Part shown: positions 20,594 to 30,214 of the stretch, piece by piece
How the letters are laid out: each line of letters opens with the position of its first letter
Numbering within the stretch: position 1 is the first letter of the stretch
Source: Anniella stebbinsi
Taxonomy: Eukaryota; Chordata; Lepidosauria; Squamata; Anniellidae
DNA: 64,000 nt
Reading direction: 5' to 3'
NCBI GenBank assembly: GCA_029215795.1
Contig: JARDYH010000003.1
Coordinates: 95,202,609 to 95,266,608, forward strand
Made by a program: the position numbers and the translations under genes
Notes under the pieces: model-generated
Database searches by the model: none
What the model was told of the DNA's origin: nothing
The model's input: only the letters and a program-made list of their open reading frames with translations

Positions 20594-22084
20594 TAGTTTT
20601 GTCTTCCATATGGTTGTATGTTGAATGCATATTTAATCAGGAAATTCTTTTTTTTCTTTCCCGTTATCTTCTCCATATATACTCATGTTCAATTTTTTTT
20701 GGCACCTTAAAGTCTAACAGATATATTGCACTCCTGCAGTAAAGATGCAAGACACTAAATTGTGTTTTTAATTGAGAAAAAGCAGTATTAAATACAACAT
20801 TTAAAGGATCTCCTGCTGATTGCAAGGTTAGATACCAAAATCCCTTCCAACATTGTGGATCTCGATTTGTTTGAGGCAGCAGTAGGCACCTTTGGGAGTC
20901 TGGGGGGGGGGCACTTTCAACCTCCTGGGCCCTCCCCCACAACCCACACTTCTGCTACTGTGTTGCCAAATTTGAAAGTGGCAAAACAAAAAAGCAACAA
21001 CAAGGGTGGTTTACCACTGAATTTCAGCAGCAAACCACAACAGAGGGGTAAAACATACAGGTTTGTCCATTTTGCCCTCTTTCAACAGATTTGTTTTGTT
21101 TTATGCCACCACAAATTTTGGCAGCAGCAGGGTCAGGGTGGCCGTCAGCTGCAGGGCCGCATGCAGCCTGTTGCTGGCCCTTGGTTTAAGGTTGGAGTAT
21201 TCTTCTTCACACTTTCCCCCTCTTCTGGATGTGTTCCCCTCACTCAGGGCCATGGAGTAGCTGTCTCCATACTCCTAGCTTCTCATAGCTGACACTTAGA
21301 TGCGCTAATGTAGGTCTGTGTTTGGAAACATAGGTGCCACAACCTGACAGCTTTGTGTGGGTGAGTTTGACAAGCCTCAGACTAAGCTCCTGTTCCTGCC
21401 CTGTCGAACACATACACAACTTGTGGGCTGCAGGCCGCATGTGACTCTCAGTGGGAGGGCATGTATCCTGTGGGGGCCCTCCCCACTGCCCGGCTGAACT
21501 CCCCACTGCTCAGCCAATTAATGCTGGAAATAGCTGAGGAGAGCACCAGTTGCCAGGCTCTTCTGCTGCCCCCCTCCCATCGTGTTGAGTTTCCATCATG
21601 CGACTCTCTCCACCCCGCTGATGAGTGCACCGTTTGGCCTGATCAGCCCAGGAATGGCAAGGGGGAGGGGGCACACAATCATAATGTAACAATCCCATCA
21701 TGTGTCTCCTTCCTGAACTTGGTGCCCTACAGAAGTTTTGAATTTGAATTCCCATCAGCCCCATCCAGTATGGCCAATGGAAAGGGATTATGGAAGTTAT
21801 AGTCTAAAGTATCTGGAGGATATCGGGTTGGGAAGGCTGGGGGAGGGGAAGCCTTTTGTGTTTGTTGATGTGCAGTTGTGTATTTGTACGTGTGAGAAAA
21901 TGGGGAGTGGCGAACCCAGGCCTTGCTCACTACTCGCTCTGGACATATCCACTGCTGGTCTTTGGCCCCCAACCTGTAACCCACGATTTTGTGCAGCTCC
22001 CAGGGTCTTATCCCTCCTCCAGAGCCTCACTGCCTTGATGGTTAGGTCTGAGGATGTTTCAGCATCTGCTCCAGCTTTTCCCAC
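20594..22084. other. Unannotated GC-moderate stretch
   Basis: Several medium open frames occur on both strands but none resembles a known family. A hAT MITE relic lies inside (21728-21830). Confidence 0.4.
21728..21830. mobile_element. Relic of a small foldback hAT MITE (CCCATCA-type)
   Basis: GAATTCCCATCAGCCCCATC and TGGCCAATGGAAAGGGATTA, then GGAAGTTATAGTCTAAAGTA, match the pattern of the MITEs at 37117, 43672, 58347 and 59153 (TCCCATCA...GGCCAATGG...TAGTC). Confidence 0.5.
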
Positions 22085-22150
22085 CAAACTCTTGTTATTT
22101 ATTTATTACTATTTATATACTGCCTAATCTACTAAACAGCCATCAAGGTG
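22085..22150 (-). repeat. LINE 3'-tail relic
   Basis: TTATTTATTTATTACTATTT and ATATACTGCCTAATC on the plus strand read as a GGCAGTATATAAAT...AAATAAA tail on the minus strand. Confidence 0.5.
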
Positions 22151-22670
22151 GTGTTTTCAGGGTGCTCACACACTTGTTCTCTTTCACTCTCAATCCACAA
22201 TCCAGTTGGCATAAGAGGGAATTAGCCATGACTTCATTTCCCTCACCCACCAATGTATACAATTCTGCAGGCCTTGCAGGTCCCCCAGGAAAATGTCATC
22301 CTCATTAAAAAAAATCCACTGAAAATACATATTTTAATGCATTTAAAGGTGTCTTTTCTCTCAGAATTCATATTGAATGGGTTTCAATACATTTAGCTTC
22401 TCAAGTGCCGGGAAATGTGTCACAGCCATTGGAGAAGTGCAAAATTTGGTGGACAGCTAAATTCCTACCCACAGATTTGTCCATGAGGAGTAGGTAAGGT
22501 CATTCTTTATAGGAATTGATAAAGATCAAACCCCTGCCTGAGAGAACTAGAAACTATTAATTGATGCTATCAATGGCAGGAACTATTTTGGGGCAATGAA
22601 TGTTTGCACGTTTGTAAGCTTTGCAACACTGCACTTCAGACAGGAATTCTTTGGGTGGCCTTTATCTTCT
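22151..22670. other. Unannotated sequence
   Basis: No recognisable feature. Confidence 0.4.
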
Positions 22671-22760
22671 TGATTTATGTATGTATTTATTTAGAACATT
22701 TCTTGCCACACCTCCTTCAGGGAGACACAAAGTGGCTTATATATATATTAAAGGCAATCT
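22671..22760 (-). repeat. LINE/SINE 3'-tail relic
   Basis: ATGTATTTATTTAGAACATT and TTGCCACACC...CAAAGTGGCTTATATA on the plus strand resemble the minus-strand tail of an L2-type LINE or its SINE partner. Confidence 0.45.
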
Positions 22761-22873
22761 AATGAAAATAGAATGTTTCTGCAGTAAATGAATGCAGGAC
22801 CAGGTGTCTCTATTCATTAAGAGCAAGTACAGGGGAACACTGAAGCTATCTTAAACCAGGATAGACAGACTAT

Positions 22874-23342
22874 GGCCCTGTCCACACCGGGGATTTTCCT
22901 GGGGATGGTCCCTGTGCATCCAACTGACGCACAGGGACTCCCGGGGGCAGGGGGGATGGGCATGGGTTTTCCCAGGGATAAAGAAACCCTGGGAAAACCC
23001 ATCCTGAGACCGTGGGAGATGTGGGCGCCTGTCCCACCTGCAAGTACGCAGGCACCAGAAACGGGCATGGAGCTGCAGAGCTCCATGCCCATCAGGGGAG
23101 GGAGTGGCAGCAATCTTGTCACCCTTGGGATGGCAGAGAAGGGTGGTGGAAGGTGATTTCATTTTTTCCCCCACTAACTGTTTTTGGTGGAGCGCAATTG
23201 TGATCCCTGCTACGGTTCCCCCCCCCCCCCCCGCCAAAAATAAATGATGGGCGCAGTGTCCGTTTCTTTCCGGGATGTCGCACTTGTATGCACAACAGTG
23301 ACAATCCAGGAAGCTGGTAAGTCCGGGATTGTCCAGGTCTCA
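22874..23342. mobile_element. TIR MITE, TCCACACCGGGGATT family, copy 1
   Basis: Begins GGCCCTGTCCACACCGGGGA and contains a short internal palindrome, GTCCCTGTGCATCC...GCACAGGGAC (22909-22940). A related element lies at 41017-41470 with the same internal palindrome. The right end, near CCGGGATTGTCCAGG, is only an approximate inverted match. Confidence 0.6.
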
Positions 23343-23374
23343 ATCAAGGATCTTTCCTGCCTCCTGCAACATGA

Positions 23375-23446
23375 TTCTTTCAGTAGAGATGCTGTGGATT
23401 GAACCTGTGGACTTCTGAATGCAAAGCAGGTGCTCTACACTGAGCG
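23375..23446 (-). repeat. tRNA-derived SINE head, fragment
   Basis: On the minus strand: CTCAGTGTAGAGCACCTGCT (box A-like) and ACAGGTTCAATCCAC (box B-like). The body is missing or too decayed to see. Confidence 0.6.
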
Positions 23447-24656
23447 TGTATATTGATTACTCAGTCATTCAGAGCATGAAAAGGTGAATAAAATAAAAGC
23501 AGTGAAGTCAGCAGTAAACTTCAAGGTTTCCTGATTCACAAAGCCAGACTAAACTTCTGGATTCTGTTGGTGCCATTCCAATAAATGTCATTTCTCTCCC
23601 CCCCCCCCCACCCTCTGACAGCAGCACCTAATATAATAGATGATGTAATGCCTGAAGGCGAAACATTGCCTTCAACATTTCTGTTCACCAGACATCTTCA
23701 AACCCTTTCTCAAGTTTACATGCTTTGTGTTTGTATTGGATGGAATCCTCAGTCAAAAACATGTAAAAACAAACAGTAAATTTAGTACTCAACGATAGCT
23801 CAACTAGGAAAAACATGAAGCCCCCACACCCCGGATTAAAGTGAGAGGTAAAGTTATTGACTCCAGATGCATTTATGAAGTCTCAAAATTTAGAAGGAGC
23901 CATTCACCTAGGACAGACCACCTGGCAACCCATATTTTTATACTTACTATAAAATAAAATACCATGGGGAAAATTTAACAATTCAAAAGTAATCACAAAC
24001 AATGATATTTTATCAAACCAGTACAAGCTGTTGTTGATACCCAGAGTTAGTGATCCATTTTCAGGCCCTATTTATTTTTTTAAAATGATTTTTTTCACAT
24101 AATCTGTAGACTCTGGTCTTCTAACCTTTATGTATTCTAACTGCCAGCTTAACTGTACTTTTCCAAACTAGAGGGCAAAATGCCATACAACTGCTACTTG
24201 AAATAAATGCACATTGCCACTTTTTGTTAGTTGGACTGAGAAACACTGGACTATCCATCATAGTCTGTTCAGCTTGAATGCAATTGCATTTGGCATTAAC
24301 TTTTTATCCCCCTCAATGTGACTATCAGCTCAGATCCTAGCCCACCAAAGACTTGTGGTCACTCGTCTTCTTGATTATTTTGCTGTGTACTTTGCAGAGG
24401 TATGTGGGTTTCCTGCCAAAAGATTCATTATCACCACACTTAATGTAAGCAGATCATTTTATTGCACAAGTGCAGCTTGATTCCTTCACAGGGCAGAGTT
24501 CACTCCCCCTCCCCCCATTTCTTTCTTCCCAAACCAATTGTCTCCCTCAACAAATCTCAAGTATTTCCCCTTCTTGTGGAGCCAATTTACACAAACAGCT
24601 GGTGTTGTGTTCTAATTTCTCCGCCATGCTGCTATGTACACTGGACATGGTTCAGT
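23447..24656. other. Unannotated AT-rich sequence
   Basis: A poly-C tract lies at 23599-23609. No gene or named element was recognised. Confidence 0.45.
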
Positions 24657-24838
24657 ATAAGCTGCCTTATACTGAGCCAGGCCATTGGTCCGTCAAGCCC
24701 AAGTTTGTCAACATTGATTGGCAGATCTCTCCAGGGTTTTAGGCAAGAGTTTTTCCAGCCCTAACTGGAGAAGCCGGGGATTGAACCTGGGACCTTCTGC
24801 ATACAAAGCATGTGCTTTACCACTGAGCTACAGCCCCA
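24657..24838 (-). mobile_element. tRNA-derived SINE, minus strand
   Basis: The minus-strand head (24767-24836) reads GGGGCTGTAGCTCAGTGGTA with a pol III box A, and GGTTCAATCCCCGGC with box B. The body ends with TTGACGGACCAATGGCCTGG and CTCAGTATAAGGCAGC, a tail seen again at 42780 and 63840. This is a familiar squamate-type SINE. It is not a functional tRNA: the D and T halves lead straight into the SINE body. Confidence 0.85.
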
Positions 24839-25138
24839 TTGTAATTCCACACTTTAAGACCAGTCCTATGGGTACATCTGGGGGAGGATTTGAGGCAGAA
24901 GTACCACAACTTCTTATGCCCTCCCAAGCTCACACAGGGTAGTGGCTTTTTTCCGAGTTTGTCTTTACAATTTTCTATCCCCCCCCCCCAAAAAAAGGAC
25001 CACCTCCAGGACTAGTGTACTTGGCTTTACTTCTGGGGGTTGTGTCAGGGAAATGGGAGTTTTTTGATCCCGTAAATCTAAGGCCATCCTTCTTCAATCC
25101 AGTCCCAATATGCCTCTGCTTTCTACTCCCACCACTGG
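24839..25138. other. Unannotated sequence
   Basis: Contains a C-run/A-run at 24981-24998; otherwise nothing recognised. Confidence 0.4.
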
Positions 25139-25268
25139 TAGGATGACCATATGAACAGGAGGACAGGGCTCCTGTATCTTTAACAGTTGTATAGAAAAGG
25201 GGACATCAGCAGGTGTCATTTATATACATACAGCACCTGATGAAATCCCCTCTTCATCACAACAGTTG
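25139..25268. mobile_element. Half copy of the 320-bp hAT MITE, truncated at the Ngaro-type element
   Basis: TAGGATGACCATATGAACAG starts the left arm. Homology runs through TTTAACAGTTGTATAGAAAA to TCTTCATCACAACAGTT and stops where the retroelement 3' end begins. The other half is not found at the far side of the retroelement. Confidence 0.75.
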
Positions 25269-25700
25269 CGAGGCGAAGGAAGAGAAATGACGAGATGACA
25301 CACAGAAGTGAGATTAAACATGGGCCACTTTTATTCAGCTCAGCAGAGAAAATTTAGGGAGTGGGGGAGAAAGTCTAAGCGGGCAATTTGGTATGGCCAA
25401 GCCTGGCCACAGCTGGGATCGGACGAGACATTCACAGCCCGGGTAGTGGTGCCTGCCATATCGCCACCCCCGAGCTTCCCCATCCTGGGGTTGGGAGGTC
25501 TACCGGTGTCATCTCCCCCCAGGCCGCATGGCTCCGAGTAGACGAGGAGAGTTGACCTCAAAGGTAAGCCCTATCCCCCCAACTGATGCCGCGGGGTTTT
25601 CAGTGGTTGGCCTCAGGCGTTACCCATCACCACAACAGTGCCAGTGAATGCTCACCATTAATAAGGTTAAAATTGCCCGCACCTACCACCTCAGGGGGGA
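25269..25700 (-). repeat. 3' terminal region of the Ngaro-like element
   Basis: Minus-strand blocks such as ATGGTGAGCATTCACTGGCA, GCTTACCTTTGAGGTCAACT, CACTCGGAGCC-like and AATAAAAGTGGCCCATGTTT recur with mismatches in 55297-55480 and 57568-57610. The AATAAA is a plausible polyadenylation signal. Confidence 0.78.
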
Positions 25701-25706
25701 CAAGCT

Positions 25707-26306
25707 TTAGCTTAGTTGCCCACTCCCCCCCCGACCAATAGCCTCTAGGATGCCTTTCTGCAACTCTGCCACAAAGATTGCATTGCCTTCCTCAGATAGG
25801 TGTACTCCATCAGGTCTATACAGCTCCCTCCGAAAGCGGCGTATTTCAGAATGTCGAATACTAATATCTCCGTGCTCAATTAAGCTTTTATAAATTTCTG
25901 TGTTGACCCTTTTCCGGGCCCTTTCCAAAGCCAGAGGGTTGCTAGCACCCTTCCAAAGCAGCCGGGGCAATATGCAGGACCAAATAATTTTGACGCCAGG
26001 CCATAATTGGTGGATTAGCTGGAAATCCACCAAAGCTTGCAAGATTAGGACCTTGCCCTTCAACAGGCCCAAATCATTACCCCCAAGATGGATCAGCAAT
26101 ATTTGTGTGTGTGTGTGTGTGGGGGGGTGCAGCAGAGAATGATATTGCCGCAAAGTAGGTATGAGGTTTTCCCACCGCATACCTCGCCTGCCAAGCCAAC
26201 GAATGGTTGCGTGCTGGCCCAAACCGAGCTGCAATCCAAAATCAGACCTGGACGCCCATCTGCTGGCCCAAAATATCATGCTGTGTCCACATATTGCAAC
26301 TTGCAT
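25707..26306 (-). CDS. SGNH-type hydrolase ORF of the Ngaro-like element
   Basis: A 199-residue intact frame. Block I is ICGHSMIFWA (GHS at residues 7-9, Ser9 the likely nucleophile). Block III is HLGGNDLG (Asn at 77). Block V is RPDGVHLSEEGN (Asp166 and His169). This is the SGNH/GDSL esterase signature. Such a domain downstream of the recombinase is known in vertebrate Ngaro elements; its role there is not established. A (GT)n microsatellite (26101-26126) lies inside and encodes a PPTHTHTQ stretch without breaking the frame. The start Met is the first in frame and only six residues before block I, so the true N-terminus may be longer or supplied by splicing. It is open from end to end, unlike the rest of this copy. 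Confidence 0.8.
   Translation of the reverse strand: MQVAICGHSMIFWASRWASRSDFGLQLGLGQHATIRWLGRRGMRWENLIPTLRQYHSLLHPPTHTHTQILLIHLGGNDLGLLKGKVLILQALVDFQLIHQLWPGVKIIWSCILPRLLWKGASNPLALERARKRVNTEIYKSLIEHGDISIRHSEIRRFRRELYRPDGVHLSEEGNAIFVAELQKGILEAIGRGGSGQLS
26101..26126. repeat. (GT)n microsatellite inside the SGNH ORF
   Basis: About ten GT units followed by seven G residues; in frame on the minus strand (His-Thr repeats). Confidence 0.9.
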
Positions 26307-26370
26307 TGGGGCAGAGTTTTGCCAGAAATCTAAAATTTAACACGAATATGTTAGTATTTGCAATAATGCG

Positions 26371-26946
26371 TCACTTCGGGAATTGTCTTATGTATACCCT
26401 GTACGCAGAGGAGCGCCATCTGCCAACTGCCTGAACTTGCAAAATGGGAAACCCTAGTGAAGCTGCCATAGAGGCTGCTCCAATCCTAAATGAATGTGTC
26501 CCCAAAAGAAAAGAAGGCAGGCCCAAAGAACAAAGGGCCCATTTAGTGACTGCCCAGAATTGGAATTTTGTCAAGGGTGACAAGTCCTGGTGGCAAAAGA
26601 GAAAGCCCGATGAGGATCCCCTCAATGTAGCAAAGGCTTCTAACGCTCTAACTGGGCAAAGCTCTTGTTTAGGAGAGGCAAATAATTGAACCTCGATCCT
26701 CTTAGCCAACTGATCTGTTTTGGATTTTCTGAGCCGCAACTGCACTACCTGAGGCCCGATACGCATGTCAGAATAAAAAAATGCTCTTCTGGATTTGTCT
26801 CCCCTCAATAATGCCAAGACCTCTGAAATTCTGAAGGCCCCAAAAAATGCTGTTAGTGCTGCAGCTTGAAATAAAACTGCCTCGTAGTGTGAATGGCAAA
26901 GTAATGGCCATTGTGCCTGCAGACCAATTAACACCTCAGGTGACAT
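26371..26946 (-). CDS. Tyrosine recombinase catalytic domain of the Ngaro-like element (partial)
   Basis: A 191-residue open frame. GAFRISEVLALLRGD carries Arg I (residue 39). RLRKSKTDQ carries the beta-strand lysine. GTHSFRIGAAS carries His151 and Arg154 (HxxR). GRWRSSAYRVYIRQF carries Trp177 and the probable nucleophile Tyr185. This is the order of the phage-integrase/tyrosine-recombinase fold and matches DIRS/Ngaro recombinases, which insert circular cDNA. The N-terminal core-binding part continues upstream in the same frame (KTWPIPVEHVLQF, TITSKLATLAF, GWARDVPRAP) to at least 27200, without a Met. The first in-frame Met (MSPEVL) is therefore not the real start. The catalytic residues appear intact. 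Confidence 0.88.
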   Translation of the reverse strand: MSPEVLIGLQAQWPLLCHSHYEAVLFQAAALTAFFGAFRISEVLALLRGDKSRRAFFYSDMRIGPQVVQLRLRKSKTDQLAKRIEVQLFASPKQELCPVRALEAFATLRGSSSGFLFCHQDLSPLTKFQFWAVTKWALCSLGLPSFLLGTHSFRIGAASMAASLGFPILQVQAVGRWRSSAYRVYIRQFPK

Positions 26947-27240
26947 TGGTATTCTTGTGTCAGGTGCTCGTGGAACATCTCTAGCCCATCCTCACAAAGC
27001 CTGTACTACACGGAACTCTGCGATGGAGTCCTCCCAACCCTGAGTTTTTGATATAAATGCTAAAGTTGCCAGTTTAGAAGTAATCGTACGGGCGGAGAGG
27101 CCCTTGTTACGGGAGCTTGCGCAAAATTGCAGAACATGTTCGACCGGGATAGGCCAAGTTTTCTGCAGGTGATTATTGGTGTGAAAAGCCTGGAACTCCT
27201 TGCCTGCCTTAATATATGCCTACCTGGTGCTAGGGGCTAG
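26947..27240 (-). pseudogene. Core-binding domain of the tyrosine recombinase, decayed
   Basis: The minus-strand translation shows EFQAFHTNNHLQKTWPIPVE and NKGLSARTITSKLATLAFIS, typical of the N-terminal SAM-like domain of DIRS/Ngaro recombinases. An in-frame stop lies upstream near 27220, where a residue in the APSTR*AY segment is lost, so the full protein is broken. Confidence 0.75.
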
Positions 27241-27350
27241 AGAATGCCATATGGCTTGATCTATTTCTTTCTTCCAATCTGCCAGAGCGTTGTTGGCATA
27301 ATCTCTGGTGCTTGGCAAGCCCAAGGTGCCAATTTCCAGAAGCGCTGAAC

Positions 27351-27551
27351 CTAGTGACGCGATAAAGCATCCTCAGTATCATTATTCAGCCCAGGTATGT
27401 GTTTTGCCCTAAAGAGGATGTTATGTTTGAGACAATGCAGTGTGAATATGCGCACAAGTGCCATGACCCTAGGATTACGGGATGAAAGAGAGTTGATAAT
27501 CTGCACCATAGCTTGGTTGTCACACCAGAAAAGGACTGAAGAATTGGCCAT
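27351..27551 (-). pseudogene. RNase H C-terminal fragment of the Ngaro-like element
   Basis: FWCDNQAMVQIIN, ALVRIFTLHCLKHNILFRAK and HIPGLNNDTEDALSRH are the closing motifs of the DIRS/Ngaro RT-RNase H polyprotein: the CDN aspartate and the final Asp before ALSR. The frame stops immediately after SRH. The upstream RT is absent; recognisable coding sequence ends near 27575. Confidence 0.85.
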
Positions 27552-27629
27552 GTCCGCTACTCACAGGTGTACCGCTACATATATTGGACTTTGTCTCTTT
27601 CCCACTGGTCAGCATTGGTGCTACACTCT

Positions 27630-28440
27630 TCATAACACAACACTCTATCTTATTGAACAGGAAGCCCAACTTCAGAGATCATCTTCCTCCTCCCCACTTG
27701 GGAACTCAACCTTTGACCACCTCTAGAAGGATTCGCTTTGGTGCCTGGCTGCCCGATTATGCGCATATTCGCGGAAGCGCATTTACTCCTAATACCTCTG
27801 TACGAGAGGCGGCGAAGCACATTATGGGCCGACTGAAACGCGCTTTAAACTTGTTGACATGCGGAGAATCACATGTTTACATGGCGGTAAGGCGCTTTAA
27901 CTGCCACTGCAAATTAAAATTCGCGGTTTAATGTGCATTCGATAATGCACATAATCGGAAGTTTAAAGCGTCTCAGTCCCCAATTTGCGCTCCTCTCTTA
28001 TAGAGGTAAAAAATTTAATCAGCCTTGAAAGAGCTTTAAACCTCCCTTGTAGAGGCAGCCTCTGTCAGAGGGGGAAGGAGTACCAGAATTGACAGATCCC
28101 AGAGTCTGCTGCAGGGTCAAGTGGGCAGACTTGAGAGGAAGTGGAAGGTGTTCTGTCAGACTAGCTGCACATCAGAAGTTGGGTCAAGAAGACCCTTTCT
28201 GAAGGGGGTGTCCAGTAAAAGCCTGTTGGGCATGGCAGGAAACCACCCATTTAGTCGATAAGCAAGTGCCTTGCTTTGTTTGGCTAATTTGGCTTAGAGG
28301 AAAGCTTCTAGTCTTCACAGTCACTACAGGTGTGGAGAGGTGTTGTTGTCGTTGTTTTAATGAATAAAGGCTATGTGGATTGCACCGCAAATCTCTTTGG
28401 TGGGAGGGCTTGGAATCCTGAGAGGCACCACCTGCTCAGA
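27630..28440 (+). mobile_element. Unidentified retroelement 3' region, copy 1 (interrupted)
   Basis: Shares collinear blocks with the reverse complement of 35000-35660: TTATTGAACAGGAAGCCCAA, AGAGATCATCTTCC, GAATTGACAGATCCCA, AGACTAGC, CATTTAGTCGATA, GCTTAGAGGA and TGTGGATTG. An AATAAA occurs at about 28362. It looks like an LTR or other retroelement 3' part. No coding domain could be assigned. A 340-bp CpG-rich insertion (27716-28055) interrupts it relative to copy 2. Confidence 0.65.
27716..28055. mobile_element. CpG-rich 340-bp insertion with TIR-like ends
   Basis: Absent from the homologous copy at 35380-35430. The ends CCTCTAGAAGG and CCTTGTAGAGG are inverted. CAACCTTTG (27707-27715) and CAGCCTCTG (28056-28064) look like a mutated 8-9 bp target duplication. 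An inner inverted pair, CCGATTATGCGCAT (27751) and ATGCACATAATCGG (27943), is also visible. CGC/GCG words are much denser than in flanking DNA. I do not recognise the family. Confidence 0.6.
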
Positions 28441-28701
28441 CATTAACACTCAATTCATGGACATCGGATGGCATGGCTAGGGAAGCCACAACACCTTGGG
28501 CATGAGGCCTGCTGTGTTTCAGTGATGCTCCATCCAATGCATGGACCCCTGTAATGCATATCATTCTATTGAGTATACACATAGGTTGACAGGACTTGGC
28601 GCCATAATGTTGTTTCCCTACTGCCACCCCAGACACCCAATATACACACATTCTGTAATTGTTTGAAAGGGGCTAAAATATCTAGATGCATACGTACAAA
28701 G
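28441..28701. other. Unannotated sequence
   Basis: No recognisable feature. Confidence 0.4.

Positions 28702-28742
<41 letters not shown>
28702..28742. repeat. (ATA)n microsatellite / LINE tail
   Basis: Forms the 3' simple-repeat tail of the minus-strand L2-like LINE that follows. Confidence 0.93.
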
Positions 28743-29163
28743 TTATTTGTAGCCCGCCTCTCCCTCCGGATCGAGGCGGGGAACAACAACAATATAAAAC
28801 ATAAAAATCACAACAGTTAAAATTTTTTTAAAAAACAAGAGAAAAATACAACATTAAAAACATCTTAAAATTCATCTGGATAGGCCTGTCGGAAGAGGAC
28901 AGTCTTCATGACTCTCTTAAATTCATGAAGACTGTCAATTTGTCTAACCTCCTCCGACAGACCATTCCATAGTCTGGGAGCGATGGAAGAGAAGGTCCTC
29001 TGGGTAACACCCGCCAGCCTAGTTCTGACTGGCTTGAGTAAGTTCTTCCCAGAGGACCTAAGTGTGCGGGGCGGATTGTACGGGAGAAGGCGATCCCGTA
29101 GGTACCCTGGACCCAAACCATGTAGGGCTTTAAAGGTAATAACCAACACTTTATACTTCGCCC
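28743..29163 (-). mobile_element. L2-clade LINE 3' end, minus strand
   Basis: The tail motif GCCTCTCCCTCCGGATCGAG (plus strand) is the reverse complement of the tail at 8120-8150. The minus-strand coding relic 28865-29149 (MLVITFKALHGLGPGYLRDR to FRQAYPDEF) is nearly the same as the C-terminus of the plus-strand copy at 7770-8047. Homology stops abruptly at 29163, directly against another ATA run (29165-29183). Confidence 0.9.
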
Positions 29164-29183
29164 GGATAATAATAATAATAAAT

Positions 29184-30176
29184 AGAAATGAAATAATTAG
29201 AACTGCAAAGCACAGCTGAAGAACTCTGGGTATTTAGAGCTGATGATCATCTTGGCAGTTATAACTGATTATGTGTGTTCCATGAAAACTCCCTTGTAGG
29301 CATGTGGGTTTTTGAGTGGTAAATTTCAGGCTAGCAGGACAGAGACATGTGCCAATTCTTATCTGCCTCATCTGTCTCACTAGACGCATATCCAAATTTA
29401 TATTTTGGCCTCTCGGGTGTTATTGGGCATAGTTGTCCATCTGTGTATTGTGTTGTTTTTTTTTTTTCTCCTTGACCTCGTCGTTCTTCAGTCATGGGTT
29501 TATGGGATGGCTCTGTTTTCTGTTTGCACACTTTCCCCCTTTGACTCATTCTAGGAGAATCTGGTGCTCATTCAGCAAAACATGACCCCAAAAAAGCAGA
29601 GAGACTTGGAATCCAACCTGTAAAATGATCGATTACATTGTTAATTACATGTCCCATGTGAAACATTGCACAGGATGCTTATGTTAGTTCTGAGGGCACA
29701 ATGGAAAAAAGCAAACTGCTAATCTCTATAGAGGGCAGATGCTAAATGGACTGAGTGACTGCCTCCTTCTTGCTTTCAAGTACTTCCATTTGTGTTTTGA
29801 AGGCCACTCAGGAGCTGAAGTACATAGTGTAGTACTTGCTTAAGTGAGGCCTACTTTTATTTCCTTTTGGAAAGTAGATATTGCATTGTCACTGAATATG
29901 ATCACTGTTTCCTATTGAGCTGTCATGACGAACATGGAGAGATACCATCCAGGATGCAGCTGTCCAGGCAAATGAAAGAGAAGGAAGTTCAAAGACATCT
30001 CCTCCCATCACCCCGAAACATGATTCCAGAAATGAGCATCACGGGAAGTCTCAAAACAGTTGGAGAGGATTCAAAGTATGACAATTGCCAAACATTCTGC
30101 ATAATTTCTGCAATGAATGGCAGTCAGTGAAACCTCAAAAACCTCAATTCTCTTTCTTTGAGGCACTGCTCAAATG

Positions 30177-30178
<2 letters not shown>
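29184..30178. other. Unannotated sequence
   Basis: An 87-codon plus frame (29867-30130) has no recognisable family. Nothing else stands out. Confidence 0.4.

Positions 30179-30210
<32 letters not shown>
30179..30210. repeat. (GT)n microsatellite
   Basis: Sixteen perfect GT units. Confidence 0.97.

Positions 30211-30214
<4 letters not shown>

Larger units (their letters stand above)
25269..27575 (-). mobile_element. DIRS-order (Ngaro-like) tyrosine-recombinase retroelement, 5'-truncated
   Basis: Reading on the minus strand from 27575: C-terminal RNase H (27351-27551), a core-binding region with stops and shifts (about 26947-27240), tyrosine recombinase (26371-26946), an SGNH-hydrolase ORF (25707-26306) and a ~430-bp 3' region (25269-25700). 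The RNase H, tyrosine recombinase, SGNH order is that of vertebrate Ngaro elements in the DIRS order, which integrate by a tyrosine recombinase instead of a DDE integrase. Gag and RT are missing beyond about 27575. The 3' region is repeated at 55255-55480 and 57474-57630, showing a second family member. Confidence 0.85.

Noticed and set aside
24767..24836. A possible tRNA gene (boxes A and B present)
   Set aside because: It runs into a SINE body with a standard tail and cannot form a complete cloverleaf with a matched acceptor stem; it is a tRNA-derived SINE head.
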